The position numbers and the translations under genes are program-made. A stretch of 64,000 nt of DNA, taken from the NCBI RefSeq assembly GCF_000801105.2, contig NC_079518.1:22796800-22860799 (forward strand), written 5' to 3'. Source of the stretch: Raphanus sativus (lineage: Eukaryota > Streptophyta > Magnoliopsida > Brassicales > Brassicaceae). Positions 45,485 to 57,579 of the stretch are shown one piece after another (the first letter of the stretch is position 1; the number at the start of each line of letters is the position of its first letter). Under the pieces are notes generated by a model. That model was not told where the DNA came from and ran no database searches. It was given only the letters and a program-made list of their open reading frames with translations.

Positions 45485-48400
45485 GGACAATCAGTTGGAA
45501 CTACCGAGGGATAGTGAACGACCTCACAGTTCGACGCCTTACGGAGATGTGTCAGAAGCATCGCCCAGGACTTGTGTTCCTTTCTGAAACAAAGAACAGA
45601 AGGCTGCTGTTGCAAAACATTCAGGCCGACTTAGGATTTGATCGTTTGTTTACCGTTGAGCCACTTGGTCTCAGCGGTGGTTTATCTCTTTTATTTATGG
45701 ATGAATTTCAAGTTAATGTTTTATTTTAAAATAACATAATGATTGACATTGAGGCAGTCATTGATGGAATAAAAGTCTTTATGACGTTTGTTTATGAAGA
45801 TCATGTACTAGAAAGAAGAGATCTAGTTTGGGAACGTCTTACGCGTTTCTCAACAACAAGAACTAGACCTTGGTTTATGATAGGAGATTTCAATGAGATT
45901 ACTGGTCATAATGAAAAAGAAGGAGGTAGACAACGTACTGATAGCTCATTTCTAACTTTCAAGGAAATGCTAAATGATTGTGGGATGCTAGAATTTCCAT
46001 ACACTGGAGACATGCTATCATGGGTTGGTAAGAGATCAGGGAGAGTAACTGTTAGATGTCGTCTGGACAGGGCAGTAGGAAATGCCGACTGGCACGAAAA
46101 GTTCCCTCATTCGAAGATAAAGTATATGAGGTTATGGGGTTCGGATCATCGGCCGATACTTGCTGATATTCTCATAAAACCATCTAGGAGATCGAAGAAA
46201 TTTAAGTTTGACAAAAGATGGCTGGATAATGAGGAGCTGAGACAAGTTATTTTGGAGGGATGGAAATCACCTGATATTCCTCCCAATGCTTCTATAATGG
46301 AACATATTTCCAGCTGTAGGAAAGCATTGAGCGAGTGGAGGAGACAAAATAATATAAACTCTGAAAAACTGGTGGAAGAGCTTAAAGAAAAAGTGGAAGG
46401 TCTATATGCAGATGATAATGCCACAACTGCGGAGATTGCAGCAGCTTTGAAGGAGCTTTCTGATGCTCTGAAGGCAGAAGAAATGTTCTGAAAACAAAAG
46501 AGTCGTGTATTTTGGCTAAGGGAAGGAGATCGCAATACGAAATTTTTCCATGCCTTAACGAAACAAAGGAGAGTAAGGAACAAGATCACTCAACTTCTGG
46601 GTGAAAATGGAAATATTGTGGAAGATGAAGAAGGATTAGTAGCCATTGCTACCAGCTATTTTAGACAAATCTTTGAATCTTCTAATCCACATGATATCGA
46701 AGAAGCTCTATTTGAAGTTCGTACGACAATCACTGAGCCAATGAACGAAAGTCTCACAGCACCGGTAACGGAGTGGGAGATTAAATTAGCACTTTTTGCT
46801 ATGCATCCAGAAAAAGCTCCGGGGCCAGATGGGATGACTGCTCTATTTTACCAGAAGTTCTGGGATATAGAAAATGATGATTTAACTCTTTTGGTTAATA
46901 AGTTCCTTACTGAAGGGATAATGCCCGATGGACTGAATGAAACTAATATTTGTCTCATCCCAAAGACAACAAAACCTAATGAAATGGCACAGTTTCGCCC
47001 TATCAGTTTGTGTAACGTAAGTTACAAGATTATTCTAAGGTCCTATGCCAGAGACTTAAGAAAGTGCTTCCAGAATTGATATCGGAAACCCAGTCAGCCT
47101 TTGTTGCTGGAAGATAGATTTCTGATAATATTATGATTGCTCAAGAGATGTTCCATGCTCTAAGGACCAAGCCAAGCGGACGAAACAAAAGAAGGCCTGT
47201 TAAAACAGATATGAGCAAAGCCTATGATAGGATGGAATGGTCATTTATTGAAGCTGTGATGAGAAAGATGGATTTCTCAGAAACATGGATCACATGGATA
47301 ATGCGATGCATTACGTCGGTACAATACAAAGTCCTCATGAATGGGCAACCAAGATGAAATATTATTCCAGGAAGGGGCCTACGCCAAGGAGATCCTTTTT
47401 CTCCTTTCATTTTTATTCTATGCACGGAAGCGCTCGTTAGCCTTCTCAATCATATAGAGAACCAGGGAAAGATAACGGGGATGCGTGTTACCCGCACGTG
47501 TCCATCGGTATCCCACCTATTATTTGCTGATGATAGCCTTTTCTTCGGTAAGGCGGAGCCCCTTGAATGTGAAGAAGTAATGAAAATGATTAGGATCTAT
47601 GGTAAGGCATCAGGACAATGTATTAACTTTGATAAATCCTCCTTACTCTTTGGTAAGAGGATTAATGCAACCACAAGACAAGAGATCAAAGATGTACTTG
47701 GAATACAGAATGATGGAGGGATGGGGACTTACTTGGGTATTCCAGAAGATATTAGTGATTCAAAATGCAAGCTCTTTGCTTTCCTAAAAGACAAATTAAT
47801 GCATAGAGTGAATGGCTGGACAGGTCGTTGGCTCTCGAAAGGAGGAAAGGAGGTATTGATTAAGTCCATTTTGCTTGCTCTCCCGACGTATGTTATGTCT
47901 ACGTTCCTGCTCCCATTGGAGATATGTGAAAACCTTACCAGTGCTATTGCCCAATTCTGGTGGAGCTCAAATCCCCCCAAAAGAGGAATACACTGGTCGA
48001 AATGGGAAAAATTCTGCCTATCGAGAGAAAAAGGAGGGATTGGATTTCGTATGATCCGTGAGTTCAACCTGGCATTACTAGCAAAACAATTATGGAGGCT
48101 AACACAAAACCCGGGTTCGCTGGTCGCCCGTGTCTTAAGAGGAAGATATTACAAACTAAGCTCGCCTTTGCGAGTAAATTCTGTAAACAGTCCTTCTTAT
48201 GTGTGGAATAGTATTTCCGCTGCGAGGGAGCTTTTGTTGCTGGGGATAAGGCAGAAAATACATTATGGTTATGAGGTGATGGTGTGGGAGGACCCCTGGA
48301 TTCCAATGACTCCTGCTAGGCCAGTTATACCTATAGCGCCAGTTATGCATCCAAGTATGAGAGTGAGTGATCTTATTAATCAGGAGTTGAAGGAATGGGA

Positions 48401-49533
48401 TGTTAATCTACTGGAACAATATGTCAGCCCTGATGATATACCCCTTATAAGGAGTTTAGCCTTAAGCACAACTCATAGGCCTGACACATTTTGCTGGAAC
48501 TTCACAAGAAATGGACAATATACAGTCAAGTCTGGATATTGGGTTGCTCAAAATCTTTTGAAGGATGCAGATGAAAAGCAAGTGTTAGAGCCAAGTATTA
48601 CAAAGCTCCAAGCCTTTGCTTGGAAGATAAAGGCGCCGAAGAAAATTTGTCATCTTATATGGCAATTGTTAACTGGTCAAGTGGCAGTAACGAGAAATCT
48701 AGTAAGGCGAAATATGAGATGTGATAATTAATGCCCAAGATGTGGTGAGCCAGAGGAATCAGTAACACATGCTATTTTCGATTGCCCACCTGCTTTACAA
48801 GTTTGGTTACACTCATCAACTCCAACGAGTCCTGCTGTTTTTCCAGCATCAAGTATCTACACGAATATGAACTACCTCTTATGGGAAAAGAACGGTATAC
48901 TTGAACCAGATCAAGACAGGGATCCTTATCCCTGGCTGATTTGGTACATCTGGAAGGCTCGAAATGATAAACTCTTTAGGGGCATAGACAGAGATCCTCT
49001 TGAACTAGTTCGATATGCTGAGAGTGAGTGTCAAGCTTGATGCCAATGAAATGATACCACCAGTGGTACAAGAGAGTAATGTAGAGGAACCTCAAGTCAT
49101 AAGCTTGGACAATATTTGTTTACTGGATGGATCTTGGACATCTCAGGCTCAATTTAGTGGGTGTGGATGGGTCTGGTTGGACAGTGGGGGAAACACGCAA
49201 CTCATGGGATCACATAACTTCCCCAGAAGAGAATCAGCTCTGCACTCAGAAGTGGAAGCACTGCAATGGACGATGGAGAATATGCTTCAGCATTCAACAT
49301 GTCAGAACATTGGAACGGACTGCAAGGATTTGATTGCTATGATCGAGGAACCTCATGCTTGGCCAAGTTTTGCTACAGAACTAGAGAGGATAGAGACACT
49401 GCTCATATGCTTCCCAGATTTCAAGATTTCTTATGTTCCAAGAGCGCGTAATCAGATTTCAGATTTTTTAGTTAAGACAGCTAGATCCTTCCTTAGGAAG
49501 TTACATTTTATTGGTTGTTCTATTCCGGTCTGA
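45481..49533 (+). pseudogene. LINE ORF2: endonuclease, reverse transcriptase, RNase H, broken
   Basis: ORF2 opens at ATG 45481, overlapping the ORF1 stop (ATGA). In order: APE-type endonuclease (ISWNYRG, LSETKN, GDFNEI near 45886, RLDRAVGN, SDHRPI near 46145); RT from EKAPGPDGMTALFY (46810) through [28 protein letters not shown] and LLFADDS (near 47520); zf-RVT with CPRCGEPEESVTH near 48733; and RNase H with LLDGSW, HSEVEAL and IGTDCKDL (49115-49330). Breaks include stops near 45727, 46491, 47354 and 48729, a frameshift near 47036 and another near 49040. A TGG-to-TGA change probably made the 46491 stop. Confidence 0.92.
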
Positions 49534-49600
49534 TTACCCAGACCACCTCAAGCTTGAGTAATAGAATAGCCGTTTGCCGTCAAAAAAAAAAAAATTATGG

Positions 49601-50100
49601 ATCCGCCACTGCACTCCATCTAGCTTTTATTAAACATATTTCCACTTTTGCAATTTTGCTCTTTCTATGGCAAACATAAAGCCACCTTTTACTCTTCTAT
49701 TTACTTGACATATGTGTTAATCAATCAAGGAATAACAAAAAGCAAGTGAAAAAATGTGATATACATATTATCCAATGTGGTTCAAGTGCTAGAAGACTTG
49801 CCATGTGGAAACTAGGCACATATCATCTACAATCATCATTTTATTTTATTTTATTTTTGGTCAGAGGACTTTAAAAAAAAAAAATTGGCAACTAAGAAAA
49901 TATTAGAAAATATTAATATTAGAAAGTATTATATTTTAAGATGGCATAAACATATATTAAATAGATTTAAAAGAACTATAATTCCAATAGTTTTCATATT
50001 TGATATGACTAGTAATTTATCAATTTCCAAGTATAAATGTTGAGACTTAGCCTTCATACATCAACTTCGTCATATACATTGGCAAATAAATAACACGTAC
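49601..50100. other. AT-rich intergenic DNA, no gene seen
   Basis: Flank between the LINE and the topoisomerase relic, with poly-A and TTTTATTTTA runs. Nothing further identified. Confidence 0.55.
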
Positions 50101-51465
50101 AGTCTCATCATCAATTTTTTTCAAGTACACCTCGGGTTTTGTATCTCCCCTCCTCATCCACGGTTAAAATGTCTCCTCTAAAACCACTGAACCAAGAGAG
50201 CATGTCCTCCATGGGTTCACCTTTAATAAGGTACTTAAGGTTTTTGATAATGTCTTTTGGATGATAAGGCGGCACCATTGAATTCTACCCACATCTAATT
50301 GCCTTAGAGCCATTCACAAGTATAGTTGGTATTATTGGGATGTACCTAACAAGCATTAACATATTAAGTCTTAGACAAGATAAGGGGGATTACCAAGGAC
50401 CGTATATTGAAACCCAAGGGGGATTACCAAGGACCTTAGAGCCATTCACAAGTATGAGTAAAAGATGAGGCAAAGAATTACCAAGGTGGCTCTATCATTT
50501 TCCCATCTCCATACTGAAACCCAAGAATGGTGTCATCATCCTCATGGATAAAGAGGAATCTTGTAAGTGGAGAGAGCTTGATGGAAATATATCGTGCTTG
50601 GCTTGCATCTCTTCCATCCAATAAGCAAAACCATTTACAAAGCGAGTAAATTGAGTAGAAGCATAGTTAAAGAAAGAAAAGAACTTTATTGACTAGACTT
50701 ACCTTACGGCTTGTACCAAAATTTCCAACAGGATCAAGAAGGTTTACATTTTTGGTCCACAAAAAGTTTTGTACCATACGAATGATGGTATCCGCAATAA
50801 CTTCCTCACTGTGACGATAATCTGTGAGCTTGATTACATCACTAGCCAACTTGACAACCTTGATCACATTGCATTGTTCACTCTTGAGTGCACAGAAAGT
50901 GCACAGAAAAGTGCTTTCCTCTGATCCAGTTTGAGCCCATCAAAGAACGAAAGAAATGACATTTGAACATCTTCAACGAAGAACATGATAAGTTCCTTGT
51001 TTATAAGATTAGCGTAGGAAAGACTGAGAACTGATGTCTCCTGAATGGAAAAGAAATATTGTCAGATGTCATAATAAGCAAAAGTAACTACACTATACCA
51101 TATGTATACAAATATACCTTAAGACCACCATTCACGATAGTTTCTTGGATAGTTTCTTTTGTCTTCTCGTCGTTGTCGTCCATTGTGATTTGCTAAATGG
51201 AAAAACAAAGATTGTCAGATGTTATATTAAGAAAATTAACTACCCTAAAGCATATATATACCTCAAGACCACCATTCAGGTAAGTTTCTATCAAACGTTT
51301 TCGATACTTGCATTTCTTTGGACAAAATGCAAGTGTGATGGCTTTTTCACTTTCACTGTCTTCATTTGTAACATCATTTGGGTCATCCCAGTAGAGTTTT
51401 CGCATGGGTTTGTCAAGATTTTTAAAGTACTCTAAGCTCTCTTTAGGGGAGATTGAACCCAAACC
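50100..51465 (-). pseudogene. DNA topoisomerase II fragment, decayed
   Basis: Minus-strand exons read in order. 51465-51262 has SPKESLEYFKNLDKPMRKLY and ITLAFCPKK. 51192-51118 ends IQETIVNGGLK. 51040 to about 50704 has FFDGLKLDQRKALFCAL, then after a frameshift IKVVKLASDVIKLTDYRHSE and LLDPVGNFGTSRK. About 50610-50485 has DASQARYISIKLSPLTRFLF and GKMIEPPW. 50350-50110 has YIPIIPTILVNGSKAI, a stop, then YHPKDIIKNLKYLIKGEP. These correspond to the core of plant TOP2 from the end of the Toprim region through the DNA-breakage domain. The active-site Tyr in ARYI seems kept. The ATPase domain and C-terminal parts are missing. Stops, a frameshift and truncation make it a pseudogene. Confidence 0.85.
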
Positions 51466-52377
51466 CTGCAAATACAGTAATATTTTTTTTCTTATTGTTT
51501 GAAGTTTGTCAGAATTTCATTTTTTCAATTTATTCATTAATATTCTTATATAATACCAATTGATTAATGTATAATGAATTTTTTCATATCTTTCTTATCA
51601 GTTGTCGCAGAGATTATAGTCTAATGTTAATACTATCAAAAATATTAATAAAATTTTAAATAATTTATTTGGTTTAGAATTTTTGTTTTTAATATATTTT
51701 ATAAAAATTGTTCTTCAAATATATTTTTTGATAAAACTCGTGTGAAATCATTTTAAAATTATATGCTACGTTGATCACAGTAATAAATTTTCATAAGCAT
51801 AGATTGTTTTCAATTTTATTTCTAAATTACATCAAAGAAGTATAAATAGTCACTATGTGCATGTTTTATTGTTAATGAGTTATAATTTTTAGATTACCTA
51901 AATTTTTAGGTTTCTTTTATTAAATCTTATTTGGTTAGTTTAATGAAGATTTAGATTAAAATTTTATAAGAACATTTATTTTGAAACATAATATATTATT
52001 TTTTCAAAAATTAATTGTTGATGATTAAATAAATTTAAATTCATTTGATTAAAAATTGTAATTTAAAATCACATCAGTAAACAGCATGTGTCTTATACAT
52101 GGGGATTACTTTCACCATCATTTATTTTTAATAAAACTTTATACTTATTATTGTAAGTCAAAAATGAATTGGCTACATTAAAAAGGAACAAAATTAATAA
52201 AGTTTAATGCTAATTTAACATATTTGGATATTCTAAATTATATGTGAATATTTTTAATAACATATAGCCTATATCCTAAAACGTCTGTGTAATTTGGTTT
52301 TCTTTTCTTTTATATTAATTATAAGTATAACTAATTTATTAGATGTAATACTTTAGACTCTTTATTTTTTCATCTTT

Positions 52378-52414
<37 letters not shown>

Positions 52415-53330
52415 AGAAGTCATCATGTGGTTTATTTTATTGTTAATGCCAGCATCTATATAAGGTGATAGTGTTGGTTACAATTTCAAAATTTAATGAG
52501 TAAATAGATTTGCTAATTTCTTTTGATTGAAAACAAATCAGTTTAAAATTCTTAAATAATATTTTTCTACAATATGTGTGTCGCACAAGTGAATTATACT
52601 TACATGTGGTTCTTTTAAAATAACTTTTTTATAAGTCAAAGAATAAATTGGCTCTGTAGAAAGAAAGAAAAAAATTTGAAACCAGTCATTGTTTTAATTT
52701 TTTTTAAACCATGTAAAACCTATTATAAATTTAGATAATTATTTATATTCTATACAAGTACTTAAAAATCTATATTAAATTTCATGTTAAATTTCTTCTA
52801 TTTTTTATTATTCTTTAAATTTTGATATTAATTATATTATTATATTATAATATATACAATATTTTATGCTTTAACATACTAAGAACACAATTTTTTATTA
52901 ATTTATTTGACGTTCTTTACCAGTCATTAGCATGTATGTTATGTTAATTTTGAAATAAACTCCCCTGTATTTGTTTATATTATTTGATACTGATTTACTT
53001 TTTATTCTTAAAATAAATATGTTATTCTGAAAATCTTGATATTTTTAACTTCTGTGTGTAAATTTTTAATATTATGTAGTATCAACTTTTAAAATAAGTG
53101 TGTTTTAAATTCTTATAGTTTAGATTCTTGAAGTTTATATTTTTAAAGATATTTTAGTTAGTTTTATATTAAGTTTCAAAAAGTGTTATATATGTCAAGT
53201 TAATTCTTTTTAATGAGTTTAAAAGTTTATATTAATTTATATGAAAATTTATTTTATTTTAAACAATTGGTTTTTGGAAATTTTTGAAATTTTATTTTAT
53301 CACATTTCATAAAAAATTCTATCAAATCCA
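51466..53330. other. AT-rich intergenic DNA, no gene seen
   Basis: Long AT-rich stretch with a TA microsatellite near 52381-52408. No frames, ends or RNA genes could be supported. Confidence 0.6.
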
Positions 53331-53902
53331 ATGTGGTCATCATCCTTTGAAATCAAAGTCAATCGTCTTTCTAACCTCACAGCCGGTGCAGCATGGGTAG
53401 ACCTAGGCAAGTCCTAGGTGGAGCAACTGCCATAAGAGAATTTTTTTCCATTAGTTGCATTGAAAATCAAGGATCTTAAATGGCTTATAATCATCAATGC
53501 CTCCATACACCTTTGATTATACTTTGTTATTTTATCAAGTCTGTCCATATTGGGAAATTTGCTAAATCCACCCCTTGGTGTAATGGATCCAGTCCAAGAT
53601 CAACCGATCTTATAATATCTCAAGAAGCATCAAGATTCACCACTCATTTGTTCTCACGTCCATTGTCTTTAATTGGCACACCGAGTCGAGGTTTAACTAC
53701 TTATAGGCTTCTTCCTACAGCTTTCTCTTCAGCTTGTTTGTTGTTAAGCTCAAATATAGTAATCAATATTGTGATTTATTATATTATCTCTGTGTAACAA
53801 ATCCATTATGTTTTCACTTGTATTTGATGTTTCTTGATGTTTCTTTTACCAAAATAGGAGCAAATCTCTTAGCCGCTTCAATTCTTGATCTAGACACACA
53901 TT
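53331..53902. other. Less AT-rich intergenic segment, unidentified
   Basis: A 105-codon plus frame opens at ATG 53480 (to 53797). The product is mostly hydrophobic and low confidence, with no domain I recognise. It may be debris of a retroelement or gene. The segment ends at the MITE target site. Confidence 0.3.
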
Positions 53903-54205
53903 GGCTCTAAATGGTGACCAGCAAGGACTAATAGGAATAACAAGGAAAAGAATGAAGAGGAAAACAATAATAGGAATATTGTTCTCTATTGTTCCTTCCC
54001 GGATTTCATAAGGAATATATTTGTTCTTTGATTCCTTAAATTAAAAAGAATGAGAAGGAATATTAAAAAAAAATCTTATAAATGATGTCAAATTTAAGGA
54101 ATGAAGAGGAATTAATTATTCTCGTTCCTTATAAATGGTATCAAGTTTAAGGAATAAAGAAAAATTAGCTATTCCCATTCATTCTTTTGGTCACCAGTCA
54201 GAGCC
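53903..54205. mobile_element. MITE, about 303 bp, with 3-bp duplication
   Basis: The left end GGCTCTAAATGGTGACCAGC and the right end GGTCACCAGTCAGAGCC are inverted copies. ATT flanks both sides (53900-53902, 54206-54208). A 3-bp target duplication and a GG-starting terminus suggest a PIF/Harbinger-type MITE, though TTA would be more usual. The interior is rich in AAGGAAT and ATTCCTT words that can also pair. Confidence 0.75.
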
Positions 54206-54423
54206 ATTATTTCTTTGTTTCGTCTCTCTTGCTTGAATTATAATAAGAGAAATCTATTCAAAGAGATCATATACATATATATAAATTGACAACATGCCAT
54301 TGAAGTTAACTAATTGGAAATTTTGTTGAAACCTTTAATATTACTTTTTAGCCTAGTTTTCGATTTTTATCATTTAGTTTTACATTACTAAAAGTCTTCA
54401 CTGCAATGTATTAGTTTTAGGGA

Positions 54424-55678
54424 GATTTAGTCAAATACCCATAAATGAAGGTCTAATTAGAGATGTACACACTGAATGACATTTGGGGTCTAAGACACAC
54501 AACTGTGATTTACATTGGACGAAAATGCCCTTCTCTATCTGACACAAAGTCTGATCGTCGCAGAGAAAACGTCAGGCTTCTTTTATTTCTTTTTCAAATA
54601 TTCTCTTTCCTGCAATTATTTTTTCTTCATATTTTCTTTCTTCCAACGCCAGTCTTTCTCTTTTACCTCTTTTTTACATTTGACATGTATTTTCTTTTTT
54701 TCATTTTAAAATGAGTGGTCACTTTCCAATTATCATTGAAGCTCCAGTGAAGAAATTAGATTTATGGTAATGAATTTATGGTAATGGAAACCTGATAAAA
54801 ATTATTTCTGGGTTTATGATGAACAACATTAGAACTTATTGATGAATTTAGTACAAATTTTGTTAGCGAGTAAACAAATTTTTAACATGTTACAAATTTT
54901 GTTAGCGAGTAAACAAATTTTTAACATGTTACAAATTTTGTTAACATTGCATATTATTTCTTAACACGTTACAAATATTTTTATCGAGTTATATTTATTT
55001 ATAACAAGTTAAACAAATCATTAACTTAATTACAAACTATATAATTTAGTATTATTAATCAATCTAACACATTATTTAACGGGTAAACATAAAATTAACA
55101 AACTAATAGTAAAGTTAGCGTAAAATAAAATAAGTTAACATGTTATACAACAAGTTAGCATGTTAACAATAATAGTATCATCTTTTTTAGAAACGAAATC
55201 AGCCACCAAGTTTCGGTTCTGTTTCGGATCTATTTTGTTTTGTTGCTTATGGTGACAAAAAAAACAAAAAAAAAAGCTTCAAACTAGTAAAAAAGAAAGA
55301 GAAAAAGGAACAAGTCTGACCAAAAAAAATTGTGATTGGGTATTTTGTAGTTTCAGTTTGGTTGATGTTTCGTTTGAGTTGTGATTGTGGACTAAAAAGA
55401 AGATGAAATTGACTAAGGAAAAAAATTGAAAAAGAGAGAGAAACCAGAAATAAAGTGATGGAAGAGAAATAGCACATGAAGAGAAATAGCACAAAGTTAA
55501 ACGAAGAAGAAGACAAAACTGAAAAAGAAACCCACTTGACTGACACAGTTACCACCTAGCCTGTCCAAAAGTGAGTCTTTTGGTATAGGGACAAAATCGG
55601 TATAAACTTTGAGAAGAAAGAGGAAGGTGTAGATTGCTAATATAGGTGTCCAATAGAGCTATAGAAGCCAATTTTTCC
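54424..55678. mobile_element. Relative of the Mutator-like element at 11.8 kb
   Basis: Its start (GAGATTTAGTCAAATACCCA, then AATGAAGGTCTAATTAGAGA) aligns with the start of the 11815-13726 element. Its end (ATTGCTAATATAGGTGTCC, AGAGCTATAGAAGCCAATTT) aligns with that element's end. The interior shares TTTTGTTAGCGAGTAAACAA and AACATGTTA words, with a 41-bp tandem pair near 54852-54935. No transposase. Exact ends and target duplication are unclear because of a later local duplication. Confidence 0.65.
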
Positions 55679-56307
55679 TTAGAGCATGTTTATCCCAAAT
55701 ACCCACTTGGGTCTCTTTCTTTTTTTTTCGAATTTAAAAAAAAAAATTAAGATGTACCAATCGCGGGCCGCCACGTGTCGTGGGGCCCGCGAACAAACCC
55801 AAAAAACGTATCCTCACCAAGCGACTTCTTCTCCTTTGTTTCGTTTGAGTTGTGATTGTGGACTAAAAAGAAGATGAAATTGACTAAGGAAAAAAATTGA
55901 AAAAGAGAGAGAAACCAGAAATAAAGTGATGGAAGAGAAATAGCACATGAAGAGAAATAGCATAAAGTTAAACCAAGAAGAAGACAAAACTGAAAAAGAA
56001 ACCCACTTGACTGACACAGTTACCACCTAGCCTGTCCAAAAGTGAGTCTTTTGGTATAGGGACAAATCGGTATAAACTTTGAGAAGAAAGAGGAAGGTGT
56101 AGATTGCTAATATAGGTGTCCAATAGAGCTATAGAAGCCAATTTTTCCTTAGAGCATGTTTATCCCAAATACCCACTTGGGTCTCTTTCTTTTTTTTTTC
56201 GAATTTAAAAAAAAAATTAAGATGTACCAATCGCGGGCCGCCACGTGTCGTGGGGCCCGCGAACAAACCCAAAAAACGTATCCTCACCAAACGACTTCTT
56301 CTCCTTT
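55367..56307. repeat. Tandem duplication, unit about 470 bp
   Basis: 55367-55837 is repeated as 55838-56307 with very few differences. Each unit joins the last 310 bp of the Mutator-like element to the first 155 bp of a Harbinger-type MITE, so the duplication happened after both insertions. Each copy contains a CACGTG G-box (55772-55777, 56242-56247) within an 8-bp inverted repeat CGCGGGCC/GGCCCGCG. Confidence 0.92.
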
Positions 56308-56383
56308 TTTCTTCTTGGTTCCCACCCTTGTGGTCCCCCCCCCCAACCAAGAAACTCCCCACCATCCTGCAATAATTATGGTC
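56152..56383. mobile_element. Harbinger-type MITE, about 232 bp, TTA target site
   Basis: TTA flanks both sides (56149-56151, 56384-56386). The termini GAGCATGTTTATCCC and, inverted, GACCATAATTATTGC are similar. TTA duplications mark PIF/Harbinger elements. A truncated copy of its left part lies at 55682-55837 as part of the tandem duplication. It carries a GC-rich hairpin with a G-box. Confidence 0.65.
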
Positions 56384-56386
56384 TTA

Positions 56387-57579
56387 GTTTTATATTATTG
56401 AAATTATTGACTATAATTAATTTTAGAAATTTTCATTCAATTGCCTATGTCACAAGAGAAAACTCAAAATGTTAATTTTGTTGAACACGTTGAGAATAAT
56501 AAAACGTTTTTGAATATGGATTTAACTAACTCGTGGTATCGACCAACCCAATATAGACAGCTTTTTTGGAAATATTGATTTTTGAAAATAGTAAATTAAA
56601 ATGATTATTTGTCATATTTGATATGGGTTTTAAATCATATGTGTTTTCACTTCCTATAGCTTCGATTAAAAACTTTTGTATTCTATTTTAAAATGTTAAT
56701 TTTCCAAAATAAAAACTATATATATCAAAAAAGCATATTGTTGGTTTATCTTATTTAAATGTAATTCAAAATTATAAGTATTTAAATTACTATAGATTTA
56801 AATTTTACAAATTTTTGTATTTTAAGAACATATTTTCAGTTTCTGAAAAATCATATATATTAATTCATATATATTGAATTTTGTTTTATTAGTATTTGTA
56901 TTTTATGGATTTCTATTTTATTTTAGAAAATTATATATTTAGAATTTTTTATTCAAAAATAATAAACTAAAATAATGATTTAGCATATTATAATTGGTGG
57001 TTTTAAATCATATGTTCAATGGCTTATAGCCTCAACATATTATGAGAACACATATTTTTTGTTAATATTACAATTCTAATTTTCATTTTCCATTTTACTA
57101 TAATAATACCATTTAAAGCAAGTTACAAATGTTAATACTTATTTTATTAATTCAAGTTATATATTTAGCATTAATTTCGTTTCATTTATATATTGGAGAT
57201 ATTAACATTTTAAAAATAAGAAAATAATATATTTTCTACTTTGACTATTTTAACATTAATTTCTATTTTATTCTGGTATAAAATGTATTTTAGATTTATT
57301 ATATCTAAAGAAGAAGTAATTTTTGTTACTATAACTATTTTGATTTTCCATTTTTCTATAACAGTTACCGTTTATTTAATTAAGTTGTTAAATATTAATA
57401 TTTATTTTTTTAGTTTAAGTTATATAAATAATATTAATTTCGTTTTTAATTTATTTTTGGAAATATTAACATTTTTCAAAAATAATAAATTAAAAATCTG
57501 ATTTGTCATATTTTAGTTGGTCGTTTTAAATCTTATGTGGACATTCTCAATGGCTTATAGCCTCAACTTTTATATAGTA
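56387..57579. other. AT-rich DNA with about three diverged repeat units
   Basis: Segments near 56590, 56960 and 57480 share TAATAAACTAAAAT, TTTTAAATCATATG and GGCTTATAGCCTCAAC words in the same order. This suggests an old tandem array of several hundred base units. The 86-codon frame at 57241-57501 is AT-driven. Confidence 0.5.

Larger units (their letters stand above)
43126..49594 (+). mobile_element. Full-length L1-type LINE with target-site duplication
   Basis: Up to 14 bp (AAAAAAAATTATGG) flank the element at 43112-43125 and 49587-49600, the right copy overlapping the poly(A) (49582-49594). The insert is about 6.47 kb with 5' leader, ORF1, ORF2 and 3' UTR, so it is not 5' truncated. It starts GAAGACAAAACCCTAACC. 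Both ORFs carry stops and frameshifts, so it can no longer move by itself. It is related to the truncated LINE at 2.6-5.3 kb but clearly diverged from it. Confidence 0.93.

Noticed and set aside
53480..53797. 105-codon frame as a real gene
   Set aside because: No recognisable domain and no splice or promoter evidence; kept only as an unidentified segment.
57241..57501. 86-codon hydrophobic frame
   Set aside because: Extremely AT-rich, Ile/Phe/Asn-dominated translation inside non-coding repeats.
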